Below, piece by piece: positions 16,196 through 25,611 of a stretch of 64,000 nt of DNA; the first letter of the stretch is position 1; every line of letters starts with the position of its first letter. The notes under the pieces were generated by a model. It did no database searches. It was not told where the DNA came from and was given only the letters and a program-made list of their open reading frames with translations. Both the position numbers and the translations under genes were made by a program. The DNA comes from DAOUEO01 sp963763495 (GTDB lineage Bacteria > Chloroflexota > Dehalococcoidia > DSTF01 > JALHUB01), in contig CAVXOY010000019.1 in assembly GCA_963763495.1 (NCBI GenBank), positions 191,937 to 255,936 of the forward strand. The letters are read 5' to 3'.

Positions 16196-16618
16196 GTGCC
16201 CAAGGCAAGTAAGAAACTGCTGGACGCCTTGAACGAGGACCTGGCCTATGAACTGGCGGCCTTGACCCAGTACATGTGGCATCATGTCATGGGTCAGGGA
16301 CTGGAATTCCCGGCCATCTCCAGCATGTTCAAGGAGATCTCCATCGAGGAGATGAAGCATGCGGAGGCGCTGGCCGAACGTATCGACCTGCTCGGCGGAG
16401 TCCCGACAACTCAGCCGAAGGCGATCAAGAGGGGTGGCACCCTCAAGAAGATGCTCCAGGAAGACCTAGAGGGTGAGAACACAGCGATCGCTCTCTACAG
16501 ACAGCACATTGCCCTGGCGGAGAAGGAGAAAGACGTGGTGACCCGCCGCCTGCTGGAGTCGATCCTGGGGGATGAGGAAGGCCACGCTAACGATTTGGAA
16601 GCAGTGCTGGCCAAGTAG
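16196..16618 (+). CDS. Bacterioferritin-like diiron protein
   Basis: A 140-residue four-helix ferritin-like protein. The diiron ligands match bacterioferritin in order: E19, E52 and H55 (EEMKHAE), E94 (EGENTAIA), then E128 and H130 (DEEGH). The Met in EEMKH corresponds to the heme-ligating Met of bacterioferritin. It is shorter than standard Bfr (about 158 residues). The start is GTG 16196 behind AAGGAGGTGTACC. It lies inside the branched-chain operon between ilvC and leuA, where its job is unclear; one idea is iron supply or protection for the Fe-S enzyme LeuCD. Confidence 0.85.
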   Translation: MPKASKKLLDALNEDLAYELAALTQYMWHHVMGQGLEFPAISSMFKEISIEEMKHAEALAERIDLLGGVPTTQPKAIKRGGTLKKMLQEDLEGENTAIALYRQHIALAEKEKDVVTRRLLESILGDEEGHANDLEAVLAK

Positions 16619-16703
16619 ACGCCGGCACGTTTCATAGTCTTGCATTTGGGAGGCCCAAAGCAGTCCATGCGTTGGGAAAGGATGAGTGCGCTCAACCTGC
16701 GCC

Positions 16704-16772
16704 GGCCCTCTCCGCGTCCTGCGGAGGAGGGCCCTATGGGAGCTTTGCGTATTTAGGGTCACCAGAGTGACC
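16704..16772 (+). promoter_or_regulatory. Hairpins upstream of leuA
   Basis: A strong GC hairpin (GGCCCTC-TCCGC with GCGGA-GGAGGGCC around 5 bases, 16704-16733) is followed by a small one, GGTCAC/GTGACC with a CAGA loop (16757-16772). An AAAGGAGG ribosome-binding site lies right after it. There is no T-run, so these look more like a processing or translation-control element than a terminator. Confidence 0.4.
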
Positions 16773-16791
16773 AAAGGAGGTTGAGCGAGAA

Positions 16792-18342
16792 ATGGCAGAC
16801 AGGGTAATCATCTTCGACACGACGCTGCGCGACGGCGAGCAGTCGCCGGGCGTGGCTCTGAATATCCAGGACAAGCTGGAGATCGCCCGTCAGTTGGAGA
16901 AGCTGCGGGTGGATGTTATCGAGGCGGGGTTCCCGGTCACCTCACCGGGCGACTTCGAGTGCGTGCAAGCCGTTTCCAGAGAGATACGGGATTGTGCCAT
17001 CGCCGGGCTGGCGCACGCCGATTCAGCGGCGGTAGACGCTTGTTGGGAAGCCCTCAAAGGGGCGGCACAGCCTCGCCTTCACATCGTTATCTCGAGCTCC
17101 GAGATCCACCTGGCGCACCAACTGCGCAAGGACCGCGATGAGGTGCTGGAGATGGCGCGTACGCAGGTGGCGCGCGCCAAGAAGTACGTCTCGGACGTGG
17201 AGTTCAGCGCCATGGACGCTAGCCGCTCCGACCCCGAGTACCTGTGTCAGTTGTTGGAGCAGGTGATTGAGGCTGGGGCCACCACTGTCAACATCCCGGA
17301 CACCGTGGGCTACTCCACGCCTGAGGAGTTTGCGGCCTTCATCCGCGGTATCTTCGAGAGGGTGCCGAACATCGACAAGGCGGTTGTCTCCGTACACTGC
17401 CACAACGACCTGGGAATGGCGGTGGCGAATTCCCTTGCCGCCGTTCGCGCCGGAGTCCGGCAGGTGGAGTGCTGCGTCAACGGCATCGGGGAGCGCGCCG
17501 GGAACGCCTCTTTGGAAGAGATCGTGATGGCGCTCAAAACGCGACAAGACCTGTACGGTGTCGGGACGCGAATCAACACCAAGGAGCTGTTTCGCACCAG
17601 CCGCCTCGTCTCTGACCTGACGGGGTTAGTCGTCCAGCCGAACAAGGCGATCGTCGGCGGCAACGCCTTCCGGCATCAGTCCGGCCTCCATCAGGACGGC
17701 ATCCTCAAGATGCGTGAGACGTACGAGATCATGGATGCCAGCGAGATCGGCTGGCCGTCAGGCGGGGCGGAACTGGTGCTGGGCAAGCTGTCGGGACGGC
17801 ACGGCTTCAAGGCGCGGCTGGAGGCTCTGGGTTACGAACTTACCTCTGAGGAGTTCGCGCGCGCCTTTGCCGACTTCAAGAGACTCGCTGACAAGAAAGC
17901 GGAGATCGAAGACGCGGATATCGAGGCGCTGATCGCCGATGAGCTGCGCACGGTTGAGGAGTCCTATCACCTGGACCTGCTCCAGGTGTCCTGCGGCAAC
18001 CAACTGGTACCCACGGCGACGGTGCGGGTGATAGCGCCGGGCGGGAAGGAGATTATTCAGACGGCGACGGGCACAGGCCCGGTAGACGCCGCCTTCAAGG
18101 CGATTGACACTATCGTCGGCGTACCGAACAAGCTGCTGGAGTTCTCGGTGAAGAGCATCACGGCGGGCATCGACGCTATCGGTGAGGTGCTTGTGCGCAT
18201 CCAGGCGGACGGTCGCACCTACGTCGGGCGTGGCGCCGACACGGATATCATCATGGCAGCGGCGAAGGCGCTGATGAACGCCTTGAACCGGCTGCTGTCG
18301 GCGCAGGGGCGCTCGGCTGGCGACGCAGGGGACAACCCCTAG
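16792..18342 (+). CDS. leuA: 2-isopropylmalate synthase
   Basis: A 516-residue enzyme that condenses acetyl-CoA with 2-oxoisovalerate, the first step of leucine synthesis. The TIM-barrel carries DTTLRDGEQSPGVAL, the metal-binding HCHNDLGMAVANS and NGIGERAGNASLEE. The C-terminal leucine-sensing regulatory domain follows from about residue 390 (ATVRVIAPGGKEIIQTATGTGPVDAAFKAID in part). The start is ATG 16792 after CAAAGGAGGTTGAG. The leucine T-box upstream and the regulatory domain give two levels of leucine control. Confidence 0.96.
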   Translation: MADRVIIFDTTLRDGEQSPGVALNIQDKLEIARQLEKLRVDVIEAGFPVTSPGDFECVQAVSREIRDCAIAGLAHADSAAVDACWEALKGAAQPRLHIVISSSEIHLAHQLRKDRDEVLEMARTQVARAKKYVSDVEFSAMDASRSDPEYLCQLLEQVIEAGATTVNIPDTVGYSTPEEFAAFIRGIFERVPNIDKAVVSVHCHNDLGMAVANSLAAVRAGVRQVECCVNGIGERAGNASLEEIVMALKTRQDLYGVGTRINTKELFRTSRLVSDLTGLVVQPNKAIVGGNAFRHQSGLHQDGILKMRETYEIMDASEIGWPSGGAELVLGKLSGRHGFKARLEALGYELTSEEFARAFADFKRLADKKAEIEDADIEALIADELRTVEESYHLDLLQVSCGNQLVPTATVRVIAPGGKEIIQTATGTGPVDAAFKAIDTIVGVPNKLLEFSVKSITAGIDAIGEVLVRIQADGRTYVGRGADTDIIMAAAKALMNALNRLLSAQGRSAGDAGDNP

Positions 18343-18357
18343 GCAAGGACAAGATCC

Positions 18358-19621
18358 ATGGGAATGACACTGGCTGAGAAGATACTGGCCGCTCACTGCG
18401 GCAGAGATAGGGTGTCCCCCGGCGAGCTTGTGAACGCCCGGGTGGACTTCGTGATGGCGAATGACGTGACGGCGCCGATCGCGATCCGCGAGTTCCAGAA
18501 GCTGGGCGTCGAGCGCGTCTTCGACCCGCAGCGGGTGGCGTTCATACCGTCCCACTTCATCCCGAACAAGGACATCCAGAGCGCTGAGAACGCCAAGTTC
18601 ATGCGCGAGTTCGCGATCGCTCAGGGTGCGGTCTACTTCGAGCAGGGCCGCGCCGGCGTCGACCACGTGCTCCTGCCCGACGGCGGCTGGGTGCTCCCCG
18701 GCGACGTTGTGGTGGGGGCGGACTCCCATACCTGCACCTACGGCGCTCTCGGCTGCTTCGCCACCGGCATGGGCAGCACCGACATCGCCTGCGCCATGGC
18801 GACGGGCGACATCTGGATGCGCGTCCCGCCGACGATCAAGTTCGTCTATCACGGCAAGCTGAGCCGTTGGGTCGGCGGCAAGGACATCATCATCCACACC
18901 ATCGGCGACATCGGCGTCGACGGTGCCCTGTACTGCGCGATGGAGTTCCACGGCGAGGCGCTGGCGGAGTTGGGCATGGAGGGTCGCTTCACGATCAGCA
19001 ACATGGCGATTGAGGCGGGCGGGAAGGCCGGTCTGATGGTCCCGGATGACAAGACACTGGCGTACGTCCGCGCCCGCGCTAAGCGAGACTGGAAGGTCTA
19101 CCAGCCCGACCCCGACGCGGCGTATCAGGAGGTGCGGGAGTACGACCTGTCGGCGCTGGAGCCGATGGTCGCGGCGCCGTCTTCGCCCGCCAACGCTGTG
19201 CCCCTGAGCAAGGCGCCGCGGGTGGATATCGACCAGGTGTTCATCGGAAGCTGCACCAACGGCCGTCTCGCCGACCTGCGCCTGGCCGCCGAGGTGATAA
19301 AGGGCCGGCAGGTGCACTCGCGGGTGCGCTGCATAGTGATACCGGCGTCCCATGAGGTGTATCTACAGGCGCTCAGAGAGGGGTTGCTGGAGACGTTCGC
19401 CGAGGCGGGCTGCGCCGTCGGCGACGACGACCTGCGGGCCCTGTCTGGGCGGCTACATGGGCATCCTCGCTGAAGGGGAGCGCTGCGTGAGCACGAGCAA
19501 CCGCAACTTCCCCGGTCGCATGGGGCACGTGCGGTCGGAGGTGTATTTGGCGAACCCGGCGGTGGCGGCGGCTAGCGCGATCGCCGGCAAGCTGGCCGGG
19601 CCGGAGGAGGTGCTCGGATGA
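18358..19621 (+). CDS. leuC: 3-isopropylmalate dehydratase large subunit (frameshifted)
   Basis: Aconitase-family [4Fe-4S] enzyme, about 420 residues when corrected, the compact LeuC/HACN type paired with a small LeuD. Cluster cysteines are in GSCTNGRLADL and in CGPCLGGYMG; GADSHTCTYGALGCFATGMGSTD is the substrate region. One extra base at about 19421-19432 (a GAC repeat) shifts the frame: the first frame ends with RALSGRLHGHPR, while the correct one continues TCGPCLGGYMGILAEGER to NRNFPGRMG and stops at 19621, overlapping leuD by 4 bp. Since leucine synthesis is otherwise intact, I read this as a sequence error. Confidence 0.93.
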
Positions 19622-20121
19622 GTCTAAGGGGACATGTCTACAAGTACGGCGCCAACGTCGATACCGACGCGATAATCCCTGCCCGCTACCTGAACGTGAA
19701 CGACGCCCAGGAGCTGGCCCAGCACTGCATGGAGGACATCGACGCCGGCTTTGCGGGCAACGTGCAGGCGGGCGACGTCATCGTGGCGACGACGAACTTC
19801 GGCTGCGGCTCATCACGGGAGCACGCGCCCCTCTGCATCAAGGCGGCGGGCGTGAGCTGCGTCATCGCCAAGAGCTTCGCCCGCATCTTCTATCGTAACT
19901 CGATCAACATCGGCCTGCCGATCCTGGAGTGCGACGAGGCGGTCGACGGCACGGACGCAGGCGACGAACTGGAGATCGACCTGGAGTCGGGCGCGATCCG
20001 CAATCTGACGAAGGGCACGGCGTTCCAGGCGAAGCCCTATCCTGAGTTTATGCTGGAGCTGATGCGCGCCGGCGGCCTCGTCGAGTACACACGGCGGCGG
20101 CTGGCGGCGAAGACCGGCTAA
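19618..20121 (+). CDS. leuD: 3-isopropylmalate dehydratase small subunit
   Basis: A 167-residue swivelling-domain subunit that completes the isomerase with LeuC. VYKYGANVDTDAIIPARYL, FGCGSSREHAP (substrate binding) and SFARIFYRNSINIGLP are typical of the archaeal and deep-branching bacterial LeuD. ATG 19618 overlaps the leuC stop, so the two subunits are translationally coupled. Confidence 0.95.
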   Translation: MSLRGHVYKYGANVDTDAIIPARYLNVNDAQELAQHCMEDIDAGFAGNVQAGDVIVATTNFGCGSSREHAPLCIKAAGVSCVIAKSFARIFYRNSINIGLPILECDEAVDGTDAGDELEIDLESGAIRNLTKGTAFQAKPYPEFMLELMRAGGLVEYTRRRLAAKTG

Positions 20122-20133
20122 GGAGGCTCTGCG

Positions 20134-20304
20134 ATGAGCGCTGAAGAGCCACGTCAGCGGTCGAGCCTGCGGGCGTTGTTCACGAACTGGCGGGAATCGG
20201 ACCTGCCGTTCCACCGCAAGCTGGCGGCCGTCGTCAGGAACAACTGGATCAAGCTGCGGACGCGGAGCAGTTGCTGCGGCCACCCGGGTGAGCCGGGCTG
20301 CTGA
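20134..20304 (+). CDS. Small Cys-rich protein, unknown function
   Basis: A 56-residue ORF with an excellent AAGGAGG ribosome-binding site, 12 bp after leuD. It is basic and mostly helical in appearance (LRALFTNWRESDLPFHRKL) and ends in RSSCCGHPGEPGC, a compact cysteine motif that could bind metal or a cluster. I recall similar short proteins ending CCGNxGxPGC in Chloroflexota and relatives, but that is memory, not a search. It sits inside the leu operon between leuD and leuB. Function unknown. Confidence 0.7.
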   Translation: MSAEEPRQRSSLRALFTNWRESDLPFHRKLAAVVRNNWIKLRTRSSCCGHPGEPGC

Positions 20305-20366
20305 CAGGTCGCGCGAGATAAGCCCCGTGCGGGCTCAGAGAACGACTAGCGGAAGGAAAGAAGGAA

Positions 20367-21422
20367 GTGTATCGGATTGCTGTTATCGGGGGTGATGGGA
20401 CGGGGCCGGAGGTGGTGCGCGAAGGGCTCAAGGTGCTGGCGGCGGCCGCTCAGGCGACCGGCTTCCGCTATGAGCTGACAGACTATGACTTCGGCGGCGA
20501 GCGTTACATGCGCACCGGCGAGGTGCTGCCGGATTCGGCGGTGGATGAACTGCGTCAGTTCGACGCGATCTACCTGGGTGCCATCGGCCACCCCGACGTG
20601 GCGCCGGGCATCCTGGAGAAGGGCATCCTCCTCCGCCTGCGCTTCGAGCTCGACCAGTACATCAACCTGCGGCCGGTCAAGCTCTACCCCAACGTCGATT
20701 GCCCCCTGAAGGACAAGGGCCCCGCGGACATCGATTTCGTGGTCGTGCGCGAGAACACGGAGGGGCTATACGGCGGCATGGGCGGCTTCCAGTACAAGGG
20801 TACGCCCCAGGAGGTGTCGACGCAGGTGCACTTGACCACGCGCTTCGGCGCCGAGCGGGCGATCCGCTACGCCTTCGATGTCACCCGCAAGCGCAACAAG
20901 ATGAAGCAACTGCACCTGGTGGGCAAGACCAACGTCCTCACGTTTGTCCACGACACCTGGTGGCGCGCCTTCAACGAGGTCGGCGAGGCCGACTACCCCG
21001 ACATCAAGCGCGAGTACGCCCACGTCGACGCCACCTGCATGTGGTTCGTCAAGAATCCGGAGTGGTTCGACGTCTTGGTCGTCGAGAACATGTTCGGCGA
21101 CATCATCACTGACCTGGGAGCAATGATCCAGGGCGGCATGGGGATCGCGGCCGGCGGCAACATCAACCCCAACGGCGTGTCGATGTTCGAGCCCATCGGC
21201 GGCAGCGCCCCCAAGTACACCGGCCAGAACGTCATCTGCCCGATGGCGGCTATCGGCGCCGTGCAGATGCTGCTGGCGGAGATCGGGGAGGCGAACGCGG
21301 CGGAGCGGGTCGAGCAGGCGATCATCAAGGCGCTGGGCAGCGGCAAGATCAAGTCGTTGAGCGCCGGGCGCATGGGTATGAGCACGTCGGAGATGGGGGA
21401 CCTGGTCGCATCGCTCGTGTAG
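20367..21422 (+). CDS. leuB: 3-isopropylmalate dehydrogenase
   Basis: A 351-residue NAD-dependent beta-decarboxylating dehydrogenase, third specific step of leucine synthesis. GGDGTGPEVV at the N-terminus, the substrate Arg cluster LRLRFELDQYINLRPVKLYP, VVRENTEGLYGG, and the metal-site region ENMFGDIITDLGAMIQGG are present. It starts at GTG 20367 behind GGAAGGAAAGAAGG. Isocitrate or tartrate dehydrogenase relatives are possible, but the operon decides for LeuB. Confidence 0.93.
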   Translation: MYRIAVIGGDGTGPEVVREGLKVLAAAAQATGFRYELTDYDFGGERYMRTGEVLPDSAVDELRQFDAIYLGAIGHPDVAPGILEKGILLRLRFELDQYINLRPVKLYPNVDCPLKDKGPADIDFVVVRENTEGLYGGMGGFQYKGTPQEVSTQVHLTTRFGAERAIRYAFDVTRKRNKMKQLHLVGKTNVLTFVHDTWWRAFNEVGEADYPDIKREYAHVDATCMWFVKNPEWFDVLVVENMFGDIITDLGAMIQGGMGIAAGGNINPNGVSMFEPIGGSAPKYTGQNVICPMAAIGAVQMLLAEIGEANAAERVEQAIIKALGSGKIKSLSAGRMGMSTSEMGDLVASLV

Positions 21423-21472
21423 GTAGCAGAACGAGAACTGCGGGGTCGGGCCCACTCCTTCTCCTGCACGGT

Positions 21473-21577
21473 GCCGGATGTCCGGCCGATACCCTGATAC
21501 AGGTACCGATATGGTAATGACCGATCAAATAGTTCGATTTCGGAAGGTAGATATAAGCCCCCGACTCGTTCGGGGGC
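21473..21577 (+). promoter_or_regulatory. Hairpins in the leuB-cimA gap
   Basis: The 229-bp gap holds two clean hairpins: GCCGGA/TCCGGC with a 2-base loop (21473-21486), and GCCCCCGA/TCGGGGGC with a CTCGT loop (21557-21577). No T-run follows either. They may separate cimA expression from the leu genes. I see no T-box here. Confidence 0.35.
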
Positions 21578-21651
21578 GGGCGATTGGCGACGCCTCCGAG
21601 CCCATCGCCTGACAGGCTACTGCTATATCCCAGAAGGAGGCATATCCCCAA

Positions 21652-23241
21652 ATGAAAGTCGAACTTTACGATACTACGCTACGCGACGGCACCCAGATGG
21701 AGGGGATCTCCCTCTCCGTCGAGGACAAGCTGAAGATCGCCCAGAAGCTGGACGAGCTGGGCATCCACTACATCGAGGGCGGCTGGCCCGGCTCCAATCC
21801 CAAGGACGCCGAGTTCTTTGTCCGCGCCCAGTCGCTGAAATTGGCGAATGCTAAGATCGCCGCCTTCGGCAGCACCCGCCGCGCCAATAGCCGCGCTGAG
21901 GACGACCCCAACCTGCGCGCCCTCCTCGATGCCCGTACGCCTGCCGTCACTCTAGTCGGCAAGGCGAACGAGCAGCACGTCCGGCTGGTGCTGGAGACGA
22001 CGCTGGAGGAGAACCTGGCGATGATCCGGGACTCCGTCGCCTTCATGAAGGCGGAGGGGAAGGTCGTCTTCTTCGACGCGGAGCACTTCTTCGACGGCTA
22101 CCGAGACAACGCTGAATATGCGCTGTCGTGCCTGCGCGCCGCCGCTGAGGCGGGCGCCGATTGCCTCGTGCTCTGCGACACGAACGGCGGCACCGTCACC
22201 AGCAAAGTCGTCGCGGCGGTCGCGGCGGCGCGCGGCCTGGGCGCTGCTGTGGGGATTCACGCCCACAATGACGCGGGCCTGGCGGTGGGCAATAGTCTGG
22301 CCGCTGTCGAGGCCGGGGCGACGCATGTGCAGGGCACAATCAACGGCTACGGTGAGCGCTGCGGCAACGCCAATCTCATCAGCATCATCGCCACGCTCAA
22401 GCTGAAGATGGGCATCGACTGCGTGAGCGACGAGCAGTTGGGCCACCTGACCGAGATATCGCACTACGTGGGCGAGGTCGCCAACATGGTGCCTGATCCG
22501 CACGCTCCCTACGTGGGGGCGAGCGCTTTCACCCACAAGGCGGGGATCCACGTTGCTGCGGTGGTGAAGCACGAGGCCAGCTATCAGCACATCGACCCCG
22601 AGCGTGTGGGCAACGAGAAGCGGGTGCTCGTCTCCGAGCTCGCCGGCTACCGCAACGTGATGACGAAGCTGAAAGAGCAGGGATTCGAGTTCTCGCTCAG
22701 CAACGACGACGCCAAGCGGCTCCTCGAGCTGGTCAAGCAGATGGAAGCGGAGGGCTACCAGTACGAGGGGGCCGAGGCGTCGTTTGAACTGCTGGCCCGC
22801 CGCAGCCGGCCCGGCTACGAGGCGCCGTTCGAGTTGAAGGACTTCCTGGTCGTCGTGCGGCGTCACAGCGAGCCGGAGCGCGGCGAAGCGGGAGAGATGC
22901 TGGCGGAGGCGGCGGTAAAGGTGCGGGTGGAGGGAGAGACGCTGCACACCGTCGCCGAGGGCGATGGCCCTGTGAACGCTCTCGACTTGGCGGTGCGAAA
23001 AGCGCTGGTCGAGTTCTACCCGACGCTTGAGGCCGTGAAGCTGGTCGACTACAAGGTGCGCATCGTCGACAGCCCGTCCGGTACGGCGGCGATCGTGCGC
23101 GTCCTCATCGAGTCGACGGACGGCGAGCACACGTGGACATCTGTGGGCTGCTCCCCCAATATCATCGAGGCGAGCTGGCTGGCTCTATCCGATAGCCTGG
23201 AGTGGTGGCTGGTGCGGCGGCTGGGCAAGAAGGCGGAGTAG
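21652..23241 (+). CDS. cimA: Citramalate synthase
   Basis: A 529-residue LeuA-like enzyme that condenses pyruvate and acetyl-CoA to citramalate, giving 2-oxobutyrate for isoleucine without threonine deaminase. The start DTTLRDGTQMEGISLSVEDKL, EGGWPGSNPKD, HAHNDAGLAVGNS and NGYGERCGNANL are CimA-type rather than LeuA-type, and it lacks the GEQSPG of LeuA. A C-terminal regulatory domain is present. LeuC, LeuD and LeuB can process the citramalate series too, which explains its place in this operon. The start follows AGAAGGAGG. Confidence 0.92.
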   Translation: MKVELYDTTLRDGTQMEGISLSVEDKLKIAQKLDELGIHYIEGGWPGSNPKDAEFFVRAQSLKLANAKIAAFGSTRRANSRAEDDPNLRALLDARTPAVTLVGKANEQHVRLVLETTLEENLAMIRDSVAFMKAEGKVVFFDAEHFFDGYRDNAEYALSCLRAAAEAGADCLVLCDTNGGTVTSKVVAAVAAARGLGAAVGIHAHNDAGLAVGNSLAAVEAGATHVQGTINGYGERCGNANLISIIATLKLKMGIDCVSDEQLGHLTEISHYVGEVANMVPDPHAPYVGASAFTHKAGIHVAAVVKHEASYQHIDPERVGNEKRVLVSELAGYRNVMTKLKEQGFEFSLSNDDAKRLLELVKQMEAEGYQYEGAEASFELLARRSRPGYEAPFELKDFLVVVRRHSEPERGEAGEMLAEAAVKVRVEGETLHTVAEGDGPVNALDLAVRKALVEFYPTLEAVKLVDYKVRIVDSPSGTAAIVRVLIESTDGEHTWTSVGCSPNIIEASWLALSDSLEWWLVRRLGKKAE

Positions 23242-23246
23242 CTAGC

Positions 23247-24695
23247 CTAGCTATCCTTGCCCCGCTGGGGTAGGGGCAACGTCACGGTGAACTCGGTGCC
23301 CTCTTGGTCTGAGCTCTTCGCTGTTATCGTGCCGCCGTGCGCATGCACGACCTCGGCGACGATGGCGAGGCCGAGGCCGCTGTGCCCCTCATTCCTCCCC
23401 GACTTGTCCACCTGATAGAAGCGCTCGAAGACGTGCGGCAGCGCTTCCGGGGGGATGACCGAGCCGGTGTTGCAGACGGCGACCTTCACGGCGGCGTCGC
23501 TGGTCTCGGCGTGGACGGTTATGGTGCCCCCGGACGGCGTGTAGTAGACGGCGTTGTCGAGGAGGTTGGAGAAGGTCTGCTCCAGGCGGCGTACGTCTCC
23601 CTCCACGGCCGGCAGGTCGGGCACGTCCACTTGAACCTGTACGCCCTTGTCTTTCGCCTGACGGTCGAAGCGTTCGACGCTCGTGCGCAGGAGGTCGGCC
23701 AGGTCGAGGCGCTCCATCTGCATCGTCGCCTGTCCGCCCTCGATCCGCGATAGTTCGAGGAGGTCGTCGACGAGGTCGCGCATCCGCTGGGCTTCCTTGT
23801 TGATGATGCGTGCCGACTCCGCCAACTCGTCCGGCGTGTCGATGGTCCCCTCCGCCATTGCCTGACTGAAGCCTTGGATCGAAGTGAGAGGCGTGCGCAG
23901 CTCGTGGGAAGCGTCGGCGAGGAACTGACGCAGGGTGGTATGAGAGCGGTTGACCTCGCTGGCCATGGTGTTGAAGGCAGAGGCGAGCCGCCCGACCTCG
24001 TCGTGGCCGCGGACATCGATCTGCTGGCCGTATCTGCCGCGGGCCATCTCTTCGGAGGCGCGGGTGATCTGGCGGAGAGGCCCAGAGATTGAGCGGGAGA
24101 GGAGGAAAGCGACTAGGACCGAGATTACGAGCGCGATGGCGCCCGCCACGCTTAGTCGAGGGAGCACATCCAGCCAGGCAGAGGTGATGTCTTCTTCGGG
24201 CACGGCGACGACCGTGCGGTAGCGGCTGAGGAGAGTGGCGCTGGCGCGCTCTTGCCCCGGTACCTTGTCGAGAGGAGTGAACAGGATGAGGTTCTCGCCG
24301 GCGCCGCGGAAGTGGATCTGCCATACCCATATGGGCCCCACCTTCTCCGTGCCGGCGGCAGCGTCCTCGAATTGCGTTACGGTCTCGCCCTGGAGGCGGT
24401 CAAGGGAGTCGAGCACGACCATCGATGTCGACTTGTCGACGAGGAGGATGCGCACATCATTGTTCTGGGCGAGCTCGTCGAGGACGGGCTTCATCTGGTC
24501 CGGCGTGAGCCCTACCCACTCGAGATAGGTCATGCGGAGGGCCATCGGCTCGGCCAGGCGCCCTACCCCCTCCCGCGCCATCTCTGTCTCGTGATTACGC
24601 AGGAAGATGACGAAGGCGGTGCCGGCGGAGAAGAGAGAGACGAATATGACGAAGGCGAACGCCGCGATCAGCTTAGACCTGAGACTTCTCAGCAT
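23247..24695 (-). CDS. Sensor histidine kinase (HAMP, HisKA)
   Basis: A 482-residue membrane kinase of a two-component system. It has a membrane segment at about residues 9-31, an extracytoplasmic sensor region of about 150 residues, a second membrane segment (about 181-200), HAMP (to about 255), and the dimerisation box DASHELRTPL with H264. The ATPase domain has N (SNLLDNAVYYTP), G1 and G2 (GHSGLGLAIV) boxes. The start overlaps the response-regulator gene by 23 bp. The signal cannot be told from sequence. It converges with cimA 5 bp away. Confidence 0.95.
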   Translation of the reverse strand: MLRSLRSKLIAAFAFVIFVSLFSAGTAFVIFLRNHETEMAREGVGRLAEPMALRMTYLEWVGLTPDQMKPVLDELAQNNDVRILLVDKSTSMVVLDSLDRLQGETVTQFEDAAAGTEKVGPIWVWQIHFRGAGENLILFTPLDKVPGQERASATLLSRYRTVVAVPEEDITSAWLDVLPRLSVAGAIALVISVLVAFLLSRSISGPLRQITRASEEMARGRYGQQIDVRGHDEVGRLASAFNTMASEVNRSHTTLRQFLADASHELRTPLTSIQGFSQAMAEGTIDTPDELAESARIINKEAQRMRDLVDDLLELSRIEGGQATMQMERLDLADLLRTSVERFDRQAKDKGVQVQVDVPDLPAVEGDVRRLEQTFSNLLDNAVYYTPSGGTITVHAETSDAAVKVAVCNTGSVIPPEALPHVFERFYQVDKSGRNEGHSGLGLAIVAEVVHAHGGTITAKSSDQEGTEFTVTLPLPQRGKDS

Positions 24696-25371
24696 CCTCG
24701 GTCACCACCAGTTTGTAGCCGATGCCCCACACCGTCTGGATCTGGACGTGGGAGCCGGCTAGTTTCTCTCTCAGCCAGGCCACGTGCACGTCGATGGTGC
24801 GGCTGTCGCCGTAGAAATCGTGGCCCCAGATGAGCTGGATTAGGCGCTCGCGGTCCATGACTATTCCCTCGTTCTGGAGGAAGGTGGACAGGAGGTCGAA
24901 CTCCTTGCTGCGGAGGGTGAGGGGCCGGCCGTCGAGGGTGGCCTCGCGGCGGGGCACGTCGATGTGCAGGCCGCCGCCATCGAGGACGGTCGCCGGTGCG
25001 CCGGCAGTCTGGGCGCGGCGGAGCACCGCCTTGATGCGGGCCACCAGCTCGCGGGGGTTGAAGGGCTTGGTCACATAGTCATCGGCGCCCAGCTCCAGGC
25101 CGACGACCTTGTCCACGTCGTCGGTGCGGGCGGTGAGGATGATGATCGGGACGTTGCTCGTCTTGCGCAGCTCGCGGCAGACCTCGAAGCCGTCCATCTC
25201 CGGCATCATGACGTCGAGGACGATCAGGTCGGGCTGGTGGGCCTGGACCTTCTCCAGCGCCTGGCGGCCGTCATAGGCGGCCTCGACCTCGAATCCCTCC
25301 TTGGTGAGGTAGAGGCGGGTGAGTTGGACGATGTTCCGCTCGTCGTCGACGACCAGGATTTTGGTGGCCAT
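24673..25371 (-). CDS. OmpR/PhoB-family response regulator
   Basis: A 232-residue DNA-binding regulator. The receiver domain has acidic pocket D9-D10, phospho-acceptor D53 (VLDVMMPEMDG), and K in VTKPFNP. The C-terminal winged helix (about 128-225) carries LTLRSKEFDLLSTF and DSRTIDVHVAWLREKL. It is the first gene of the pair and overlaps the kinase gene. The upstream 240 bp to the next gene hold its presumed promoter. Confidence 0.95.
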   Translation of the reverse strand: MATKILVVDDERNIVQLTRLYLTKEGFEVEAAYDGRQALEKVQAHQPDLIVLDVMMPEMDGFEVCRELRKTSNVPIIILTARTDDVDKVVGLELGADDYVTKPFNPRELVARIKAVLRRAQTAGAPATVLDGGGLHIDVPRREATLDGRPLTLRSKEFDLLSTFLQNEGIVMDRERLIQLIWGHDFYGDSRTIDVHVAWLREKLAGSHVQIQTVWGIGYKLVVTEDAEKSQV

Positions 25372-25611
25372 CTTATCACCTTGTATTTACATCTTACAGC
25401 ATCGCCGGGCAAATACAGGATGGGCGAACCGCCGCGCCCCGCCGTCACCGCAACGACTCTGTCCCTCCAATGGGAGCGCAAAGGCAATTCGCCCCACTGT
25501 TATTATCGAGCGCTGCGGATAAGCCCATAATAAGCGATGGTTAAGGAAGTGTTAAGCAATCCGCGGGGGTCGCGAGCGCCGAAGCTGAGAGGGAGCGACT
25601 GAGAGGCGAGC

